This document shows positions 56,450 through 64,000 of a DNA stretch of 64,000 nt, in pieces. The notes under the pieces are model-generated. The model worked only from the letters and a program-made list of their open reading frames with translations. It ran no database searches and had not been told where the DNA came from. The DNA is taken from assembly GCF_000699445.3 (NCBI RefSeq), contig NC_067202.1, forward strand, positions 17,331,644 through 17,395,643, given 5' to 3'. The position numbers were made by a program, and so were the translations under genes. Position 1 is the first letter of the stretch. Every line of letters begins with the position of its first letter. Source of the DNA: Schistosoma haematobium (lineage: Eukaryota > Platyhelminthes > Trematoda > Strigeidida > Schistosomatidae).

Positions 56450-56740
56450 TATTTTCTTGATACACCGCGTATAACTGAACACTAGAACACCAAAACCCTT
56501 CGAAGTCGCAATAAGAAGACAGAAGACTAATGAAAGGAATATTATTCCTAACAGTGTCAATTCCAGTACAAAATTGTCAGGTATTTATAGTTTTTAGTAA
56601 GAACGAAATCATCATTACAGTCCACCAATCCTCATACAGGGGGTTATTAGCGTTGTCCAATCAGGAAGCTACACGTAGCAATTCTAGAATATTCTACCAA
56701 AAGGTGATTGGATAGGATGTCTTCGGCTCCTGCTGAGCCC
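56450..56740 (-). repeat. Decayed LTR of the gag-bearing family
   Basis: GAAGACAGAAGACTAATGAA, CTAACAGTGTCAATTCCAGT and TATTTATAGTTTTTAGTAAG, then GAACGAAATCATCATTA, match 42500-42600 in order and orientation. No coding region is attached. Confidence 0.7.
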
Positions 56741-56814
56741 CCCACAGCTTCCTCGAGTTCACCCGTGGTCCGTCGTCACAAATTCCTTGTCAAAATTACT
56801 TCAAAGATTGATCA

Positions 56815-57180
56815 CATTTATTCGTGGATGCGCACTGTTAAGTAGTTTCATACTAGGACGAAACTACAGCTCAGTATTTCCAGGATTTCAATGGTGGTGT
56901 TTTAGAGAAAGAGAACAAAAGTGGGGACAATCGAATGTATTCGAATACAAAATGACAGAATGTCTTAGTGAAATCTAAGAACCATACAGTAGATACTTCA
57001 TTTGCAAAGTGTCAATCAATCGTTTCAAATTTGATGGTACCTTCGTTTTCACACCAATCATTCTCTGTTCTGGTTCTCGTTTCTTTGATCTTCTTAACCT
57101 TCTGCTGCCAGGCATTTCACATTCGATTGATAATACATACTACTAATATCTTGCGACATCAGTAGTATAAACCAAAGTCT
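56815..57180. repeat. HH-SINE fragment followed by Repeat D
   Basis: 56820-56895 is a sense hammerhead piece (GTGGATGCGCACTGTTAAG, CATACTAGGACGAAAC; core UUAAGUA, dead). 56920-57180 is a Repeat D copy (TTAGTGAAATCTAAGAACCA, TCTTAACCTTCTGCTGCCAG). Confidence 0.6.
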
Positions 57181-57304
57181 AGCTTAGATCGAGTCATGAT
57201 TGTAACTATGGAAAATACGGCAATCTTCACAAATCCCAAAAACCATTAATTATTTTTAGTTTTTACTCAAGAAACAAATTTCCACTGGAAAAAAGGAAAG
57301 AAAA

Positions 57305-57735
57305 ACAAATAATAATCAAAAGGGGTTTTTGTGGAGATTGTAGTAATTTCAATAGTTGAGATCATGAGTCAATTGAAGCTGGACCATCATGGAAAAACTG
57401 GAAGTACTGGATAGCCGTCTCGTCCAAGTATGGGACTACCTCAACAGTGCGCATCCACGATCTCGCCTCACAAGATTCGAACCCACGACATATCAATCTC
57501 ACGCGCGAGCACTAAACCACTATACCACTGAGCTGATCCGTGTTAATGTATAACTTTAACTAATCCATGAAATTGAGCGACATATCCACCATTGTCTTCA
57601 TTGATTTACTATCTCACAACAGATTCGATTGAACTCCACTGGTCATTGCTTCTCACTAACACTCCACGATATACACCTTGAAGCTAGTCACTATGTTGAT
57701 TCATATCAGAAGAGGTTCTTTTTGTGGAGATTAAA
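57305..57735 (-). mobile_element. HH-SINE, full unit
   Basis: Terminal GGTTTTTGTGGAGATTGTAG at the left and AGGTTCTTTTTGTGGAGATTA at the right show the direct terminal overlap typical of this family. B-box complement AAGATTCGAACCCACGAC; the hammerhead (57450-57403) is degenerate (UUGAGGUA, GAGA). Confidence 0.8.
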
Positions 57736-57850
57736 ACAAAATATCATAAAATAGTAATCGAAAATTTCTTTTCATTTCCCATTTCATTCTACTTAGTTTT
57801 ACTCTTATAATCTAATTTATGTTTCCCACAATTAATAATCAACCATCGGA

Positions 57851-57922
57851 TAGATGAATGAATGAATGGGTGAATGGGGTGGATGGATGGATGGATGGAT
57901 GGGGTGGATAGATGAATAGATG
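57851..57922. repeat. (GATG)n/(GGAT)n microsatellite
   Basis: GAATGAATG and GGATGGATG tetramers with interruptions. Confidence 0.85.
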
Positions 57923-58220
57923 TCAGAATACTTTTCTATTTATGTAACTATCCTATCTTCTTACATAGTAACTAAATTAAAATTAGAATGGAATTTTAAT
58001 TATTTTTTTTAAATGTACCCTTTAAACTGGGTCACATGTATAAAGTTGAAATTGAATATACTAACTAGAAGTCATTTGATTCAAATTTATCACTTTGTAA
58101 TTAGTTGATATGTGATATTGTACTATTCATTGGTTTTTTTTGCTTTGAATCATATTCAATACTCTTTATATAACGTTGTAGATAAATCAACAACAACAAA
58201 AAACATCGGTATGTTTTATA
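57923..58220. other. AT-rich spacer
   Basis: Nothing recognised. Confidence 0.4.
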
Positions 58221-58224
58221 TAAA

Positions 58225-58715
58225 AAAAATATTGGTATAAAGGGGTACCAAATATATATGCGCTACACAAGTCATCTGATCTGTGTGTACGCTGTGATAT
58301 TGATCGGGTGCTCAAACAGAAACAGGTGGTTTTCTTCGGAGGGAGGGAGCGCACACCAAGAGCCTTTCACCTAAAGGTCTAATCCACAAGTTAGTGGAGC
58401 AATGTCAGTAGATGCAGTTGCATGGTATTCTGTGACTAACAATTGATTCATACATCATTTGTTCATTCATGATCCTGGAGCTCATGTGGACAATTGGTTA
58501 AGAATAGAAGTATTCTTACTGCCCTAAGTGGATTCTTCATATCCACCTAGTCGGTTTAGACACCGGATATTTGCTTTTCGTCGTATCGATTTCGTAATCA
58601 ACACCGGTGGTGCGAGAAGTTATTGAGTAGGACTTTCCTTGACAGTGTTTGTATACACATGGTCATATGAGAGCATTCGCACCCTCGACCGTACCAGGGC
58701 ATTTGGGGGGGGGAA
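58225..58715 (-). repeat. R480 copy
   Basis: AATATTGGTATAAAGGGGTACC at the tail, CGTACCAGGGCATTTGGGGG at the head. Same subtype as 51372-51865, opposite orientation. Confidence 0.8.
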
Positions 58716-59028
58716 TGATTAGCATGAATGAATGAAGTTGAATTTAATTCTGTTTAAAAGATGGAATCTATTATAAGTTGACTAATTGTGTTAGGAAGTA
58801 GAATCTATTATGTAATTAATAAACAAATATAAGCCAATTGAATTATCAACAAGATTTATAATGTGTAGATTATGAATCTAATCTACTTGAAATGTACTTA
58901 GTATTTATGGGAAATTGCCAAAGTTGTGTTGATATAGTCAATGGTCAATCTTTGGAATGAAATTGATTTTAGACTAGAGGATAGACAATTGTTTTCAGCA
59001 TGAAGTTGTAGAGTTTGTTAAGTTTTTG
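58716..59028. other. No recognisable feature
   Basis: AT-rich; nothing supportable. Confidence 0.4.
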
Positions 59029-59029
59029 A

Positions 59030-59290
59030 TTGAAATCATGAATCGATTGATGTTGAATTACCATTGGAAACCTGGAATCATTGGATGGCCGTTTAATAGT
59101 AATATAGGATATGTCAGTAGTGCACATCTACGAACCCGTTCTTGGGAATCGAACCCAGTACTTTTAGTCCCGTGTGCAAACGCTTAAACTCTAACTTCAA
59201 ACAATCCACTGGATTGCCTGACGAAACGGTTGTCTAATATTTGCAAGTTTTCAATCATGGTCTGACAACAACCGATTCATGATCTCAATC
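59030..59290 (-). repeat. HH-SINE, degenerate, inverted ends
   Basis: TTGATTGAAATCATGAATCG at the left and CGATTCATGATCTCAATCAA at the right are inverted. An internal B-box complement (GGAATCGAACCCAGTAC) remains. Confidence 0.6.
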
Positions 59291-59594
59291 AAAAGAAGAA
59301 AATAAATTTTGCTTGTTTATTGATGATGATATTGAATGACTAGCGGTTGAATGAAATAAATCCTTTTCTCGTTATTAGTATTACATTATTTGAACTCGTT
59401 AGTTTAATTATCAAATAAAATTCATTGTCCAAGCTTAATAAATACAGCATGAAACCTGGAGCAAAGTTTCTGTCATGGAATCCATATAAAAGTACCCGGT
59501 GCTATCGATATATACATGATGCTTAAGTTAGTTGTCATGATTGTAGTGTTTTAGTTACAATTTTTATTATATTTTGTATTATGACTTATAATGT

Positions 59595-60450
59595 AGCGAA
59601 TGAAGACGTCAGGTGGAGGAAACCAACTTATCGTTAAATGCAGAACTGTAGATTGCCTTCATAAAATATGGAAACCATACATTGAATACAACATTTACAC
59701 CGTTTCTTATGGGTTGCCTTTTATGTACTCCACCATTCCCCTAATTCTTTCGTTATACCGATTGCTCTACAGTTTTCTTCCTGTTCTCTTGAATTCAATC
59801 TCCTTCTGGTAGGTATTCCATTTTCTGTTGGTGCTACCTATTACTTATATCTATCGATGTAAATAGCAAACACCACACTCGCCCCTCGTTTAGGCGGTCG
59901 CTTCCGAGGTTGATCCGCTTGCCGTACCAATTTCTTCCATATCTCAGTCTGTGCCGCGTTTCACACCGAAATGCTAATCCTGCCGGCGCACTGACCTCCG
60001 TAGCTCTGTCCACTTGCACGGCCACATAACTCTGATGCTCACCCAGTACCTGGGCGTCTCACTTCCTTTCTCCATAGACAGTAACTGATACACCCAACGC
60101 CGTCCTCCCCGTCAGAACATCTCCCTCCGTAGGCAGATCGCACCAAATCCTCCTCTGACTCCGCGCAAACGTCTACAGAATCGAACCCTTTTCACTTTCT
60201 CTTTGGCAGCGACAACGAATTCCACACGGTAGCTTAGTAAAATATGAAAATCATAAGTCGAATACATCATTTGCACATCTACATTGTATTGTCCTTTATA
60301 TAATTCATTATTCCTGTAATTCTTTCATTATCTTGATTGCTCTTAAATTTCCTTTCTATTCTCTTCATTATAATCTTCTGTTAGCATTTCTTCCTATTTC
60401 TGAATGAAGCTACTTATTACTTATATCTAACAAAATAAGTAGTATATATA
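59595..60450 (-). mobile_element. LTR-type D element, two LTR-like repeats around a GC-rich interior
   Basis: 59595-59878 and 60236-60450 are direct copies of Repeat D (AATTCTTTC then ATTGCTCT, CTTATATCTA), about 70% alike. Between them 59880-60235 is about half G+C. On the minus strand its right part ends with RQADQPRKRPPKRGASV before running into the LTR, like a retroelement pol C-terminus. Most of the coding region is missing. Confidence 0.5.
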
Positions 60451-60868
60451 CCATAATAGTATTAAAATTAAGAACAAATGGTTCATATCAACAAAGTATG
60501 ATTGAATCTTTTTATAGATAGTTAGATAGTTACAATGTAAGTTATATAATTCGATGAATTGAATTCTTTCTTTTTTTTCAAAAAAAAAAGAAGTTTGTCA
60601 TCTGATCTGTAGAATTTGTCATAAATTATGTGATGATTTTAATAAATAAAATGGAATAATCTAACTTAGTGATTAGATATTGATTTATGTAACCATTTTT
60701 TTTCTTTTTCTAATAGTTACATGGTAAGATAACCTTGAAAAACTTCAATTAGTTACTAAGGTAATAATAGAGTTATGAATTAGTTGAAAGGAATTAGGAT
60801 ACATTTAACAAAAAAAAACAAAAGTTAGGAGTTATGGTTATGAAATCAGGTTAGGGGTTTCTTTTATC
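60451..60868. other. AT-rich spacer
   Basis: Nothing recognised. Confidence 0.4.
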
Positions 60869-60869
60869 A

Positions 60870-61825
60870 TTCAGTTAGAAACAACGTAAAACTTCGTACG
60901 TATGTGTTGTAACGGGTGGACTGCAGCTTAAATGGAGCAGCGTTTATATCGATCGATTACAGTGACACCGAAAACACGTAGTGAACGGCCTAGGGTTCTG
61001 ATTGGTCCCGCTTCCCTGTCTAGCCCAGCCAGTTGAGTCTAGAACGCAAGTCACAGCCTCTGAGTTATGAATCGTTATATTTCAAACATACTCTGTTTAT
61101 ATACGAACCAAACAGACCACATCGTACCATAAAAATAGAAAACAACATTCTGTACAATATTTAACGAGTGAAATAAATAACGGCCAATAGGAAATGTTCA
61201 TTTAGAGTCCAAGGACATCATTAGACTTAACATGATAATGATTGGCACATTATTCCTCAGCATCCATAACAGTATGTATATCAGTTCAAGTTGCCATACC
61301 ACATTAGCACAGTTGCCGATTCAAATCCCGTAGTGGTAGAGGTTGTAAAAGTATAAACAGTAATCGGAAACTTTAGGGTTTGAAGGTGTTATTCAAGAAG
61401 TATAATCCAGTGAAATAAATTTGGAAAGAGAAGAAAATAAAGTGACATGAAGAATTCAGAAGATTAAAATTTGGGAGAACACAAAGAGTGAATGCACCTG
61501 CGCCATTACAAACGATTTTTGAGCCATGTCATTCAACGTCTCTAACCATCGGTTGCTATCATCTCGCGGATTCCAACCAGGTAGTCTACACCTACCAACA
61601 TGGCTCAGTCCACTTGTCAGTGACTTCATGGATTTGTGCCATGTTTTGGTCTGGTTGCCCCTAGCTTTCTTCCAACCTACTCCTACATCATAAAACACCG
61701 CTTGTTGGGGCAGTCGGTGGTTGAGCATACGTGACACATATCCCAGCCATCTCCACTGACGATGTTTCGCTACTTCGCAAATTGAATGGCCATCCTTACC
61801 TAGTACCCGTTTCCCAACAACTGTG
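60870..61825 (-). pseudogene. LINE-A (A2) 3' part, interrupted by a solo LTR
   Basis: The 3' end (CAGTTAGAAACAACGTAAAA, ACTTCGTACGTATG) stops at 60904, resumes at 61272 (GTATGTATATCAGTTCAAG), and continues through the 3' UTR to coding sequence: GVGWKKARGNQTKTWHKSMK (61670), SLTSGLSHVGRCRLPGWNPR, to about 61790. It is cut by a TA microsatellite. Confidence 0.8.
60905..61271 (+). mobile_element. Solo LTR (Repeat E) with 5-base target duplication
   Basis: 367 bases, starting TGTTGTAACGGG and ending CATCCATAACA, flanked by GTATG (60900-60904 and 61272-61276), inserted in LINE-A. No internal region. Confidence 0.75.

Positions 61826-61868
<43 letters not shown>
61826..61868. repeat. (TA)n microsatellite
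   Basis: About 21 TA dinucleotides, abutting the LINE-A fragment. Confidence 0.95.
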
Positions 61869-61869
<1 letters not shown>

Positions 61870-62520
61870 TACAATAATAACAACAATCGTGAACTCCTTG
61901 ACTGTTCACCAATTTGAGGACTACTGTGTTTCAACAAAGAGACATATTCAGTAGATAACACACACTGGTATTGAGAGTAATGAATACTGGTTATGAGTCA
62001 CAGTCTAAACATTCACTTTATTAATCACAATTAAGATCATGGATACAATGGAATGCTCAATATCAACAAGGTGGAATTACAAATTTTCACAAATCGTAAT
62101 CTCTATTTTTAAAAATATGACTCTTAAAATATAAATTTAATCTCTAAGCATTACATTTAACTGTATGACTTTGTACTACTATTGAAAGTACATCAGTGGG
62201 ACACTGACACATTCAATGGATTAGAATATAATTCAAAAAATTGCATCAGTACAGAAGATTTGTGGTCTAAGCGGATGACTTTAGTGAAGTTTCGTTCTGT
62301 GATTTGTATGGGTTAATTGTAAAATTTTCATGATTTTCTTGAACATTACCATCGGCACAAACTTTGGGATCATATGACTGACAATCTATCATACGGACTT
62401 TGGTCTTGATTGGTTGGCCAAATATCATCTACAAAATAAATTGTTTCAACTGTGAAGAACATTATACCGAACAAAATAGACTCCCTATTCATCTTCGTCC
62501 GCACGAAGACTATCTTCTTG
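61869..62520. other. No recognisable feature
   Basis: AT-rich; nothing supportable. Confidence 0.4.
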
Positions 62521-62524
62521 TGAA

Positions 62525-62870
62525 ACATCATTATATATTCAGAGAGGGGTTTTGTAGATAATATAGGAATTCAATTGTTGAATTCATGAGTCAATTGAAG
62601 CTAGACCACTATGGAAAACCTGGAAGCATTGGACGGCCGTTAGACAATAACATCTCTGGATGCCGATTGGCTCAGTGGTCTAGAGGTTAAGCATTCCAGC
62701 GCGAGACTGATAGATCTTGGGTTCAAATCTCGCGAGGCGGGATCGTGGATGCGCACTGCTGGGGAGTCTCATACTAGGACGAAAAAGTCGTCCAGTGCTT
62801 TCAGGTTTTCCGTGGTGGTCTAGCTTCAATTGACTCATGATCTCGACCATTGAAACTACTATAATTTTCA
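62525..62870 (+). mobile_element. HH-SINE snapback copy
   Basis: The antisense terminus (62530-62642: TTTTGTAGATAATATAGGAA, ATTGGACGGCCGTTAG) switches at about 62642 to a sense unit with A box TTGGCTCAGTGGTCTAGAGG, B box GGGTTCAAATC and hammerhead 62753-62798. GAAA and GUC are kept, but CUGAGGA reads CUGGGGA (A6 to G). Confidence 0.8.
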
Positions 62871-62924
62871 CAATAATTGCATTACAACATATGCCTCATA
62901 TGTATATATATAATTACAAAATCA

Positions 62925-63140
62925 CTTAGTAAAATCTAATAACCATACAGTAAATAGTACATTTGCTAAATGTCAATCAACTGTCACAGACTTCATTGTC
63001 CCTTCGTTTTTCATACCATTCATTTTCTGTTCTCTTTCTCTTTTGTTCGATCTTCTTAACTTTCTGCTACTAGGTATTTCACTTTCGGTTGATGATACAT
63101 ACTACTTATATCTGTCGACATCAGTAGTATGCACCACAGT
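62925..63140 (+). repeat. Repeat D (LTR-like)
   Basis: ATCACTTAGTAAAATCTAAT, TTCTTAACTTTCTGCTACTA, ACTACTTATATCTGTCGACA. Confidence 0.6.
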
Positions 63141-63600
63141 ATAGCACATTTGTTCTAAGAAAGTTAAAATTAAATCATGAATGCTTCTTATAATTTCATT
63201 GTATCTAACAAAAGAAACATCTATTCCAGTTTCCATTACATGTAGTTACTGTATAATACTTCTTATTTGTAGTAACAGATTTGTTCTTTGATAATTTTGA
63301 TTTTGATTATTACCCTGAAGAAGTCCAGACAAGTTAGCTGGACGAAACGTTGGAATTAGTTAAATTTCAATCGCTGAGAATATTTCAAATATAATTTTCA
63401 CATATAATGACTTCTCTATACTCGGCGCTCAATTACTGTCAAACTATTCGTTCTAATCTTGACGAATATTCGTATAGATTTGTTCTTAGTTTCTATTATT
63501 AAGAGCAACCCTTGAGGACTTCGTATGTAAAGCTGTTCAAATGTTTTATTATTATTATTATTGTTTCCTATTTCACTAGAATAATATGTGCTAACGTTTT
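63141..63600. other. AT-rich spacer with a hammerhead-like motif
   Basis: 63315-63350 reads CTGAAGAAGTCCAGAC, a nine-base loop region, then CTGGACGAAACGTTGG: a six-pair stem between CUGAAGA and GAAA. There is no stem III or cleavage triplet of the usual kind. Confidence 0.35.
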
Positions 63601-63604
63601 AAAC

Positions 63605-63950
63605 ATATCAACGGTTAAGATCATGAGTCAATTGAAGTTAGACCACCATGGGAAACCTGGAAGCAATGCACGGCCGTTTCGTCCTATTGTGGGACTCCTC
63701 AGCAGTGCGCATCCACGACCTCGCCCCCTGTGAGATTCGAACCCAGGGTCTACTGGTTTCACGCGCGAGCACTTAACCACTAGACCACTGAGCCAGTTAT
63801 CATCCAACAATTTTAATGTCTAACTTCAAATTCCTCAAGCAAGATCATGAATGTGCACTACTAAGGAGTTCCATACTAGAACTAGATAGCTATTCAAAAC
63901 CTCCAAGTTTTCAATAATCATTTAACATCAATCAATTCATGATCTCGATC
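63605..63950 (-). mobile_element. HH-SINE, snapback, cleavage base mutated
   Basis: The antisense unit has B-box complement GAGATTCGAACCCAGGGTC and a hammerhead at 63708-63663 with intact CUGAGGA, stem II GUCC/GGAC, GAAA and stem III CGGCCG, but GUG in place of GUC. After about 63835 a decayed sense piece (TGTGCACTACTAAGGAGTTC) follows, giving inverted ends. Confidence 0.8.
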
Positions 63951-64000
63951 GATTTATTGATTAATTACAATATGAATAGAATTACACTGACAATATAGAC

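Noticed and set aside
3772..60900. CAGTCAGT and GTAAGTAA runs as CRISPR-like or satellite repeats
   Set aside because: They are the short tandem 3' termini of LINE-A and LINE-B, always at the end of a LINE fragment, with no spacers.
33644..63830. tRNA genes suggested by A/B boxes and GGTTCGAATCC motifs
   Set aside because: The boxes sit in repeated HH-SINE units without a cloverleaf acceptor stem or anticodon arm that I could fold; they are SINE promoters, not tRNA genes.

Overview
This is an AT-rich metazoan nuclear window that reads as a blood fluke (genus Schistosoma). The genus call rests on several things: intron-containing animal genes with A/T-biased codons, RTE-type and CR1-type LINE relics, and many tRNA-derived SINEs carrying hammerhead ribozymes, a combination long known from schistosomes. 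The species cannot be fixed by eye. There is no bacterial, organellar or CRISPR content.

Protein-coding genes occupy little of the window. (1) JKAMP (2035-3162, +) is an apparently intronless ER multi-pass membrane protein gene. (2) STAM (minus strand, 20497 down to 10953) was rebuilt here from nine phase-compatible exons: VHS in five small exons, UIM across a splice junction, then SH3 and GAT in one large exon, and a Gln/Pro/Ser-rich C-terminus. Its first exon was not found. (3) A head-to-head pair of candidate first exons lies at 38293-38535 (-, weak) and 38725-38887 (+, good donor, unknown product). JKAMP links ER-associated degradation to stress signalling and STAM is an ESCRT-0 sorting adaptor; nothing here links the genes functionally.

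Most of the rest is interspersed repeats. Labels used below: LINE-A (RTE-type, 3' end in TGAC repeats, subtypes A1 and A2); LINE-B (RTE-type, 3' end in GTAA repeats); CR1-like LINE relics; HH-SINE (roughly 400-bp unit with A box, B box and hammerhead); SMalpha-like hammerhead relics; R480 (roughly 480-bp SINE-like repeat with a TAAA-rich 3' tail, ten copies); and LTR-type repeats D, E, G and a gag-bearing element. F and H are unclassified repeat pairs.

Layout: 1-1.9 kb CR1 and LINE-A relics; 2-3.2 kb JKAMP; 3.2-10.9 kb repeat mosaic; 10.9-20.5 kb STAM, whose introns hold an inverted R480 pair and a LINE-A; 20.6-38 kb LINE-B, CR1, R480, HH-SINE and LTR relics; 38-39 kb the divergent gene starts; 39-64 kb dense HH-SINE, LINE and LTR insertions, several nested and dated relative to each other by target-site duplications.

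The most interesting material is the HH-SINE family. It includes two copies with complete hammerhead cores, a head-to-tail dimer inserted as one event, terminally inverted snapback copies, two near-identical copies sharing the same ribozyme-killing substitution, and one ribozyme split by a LINE. All family assignments are by eye; no alignment or database search was run.
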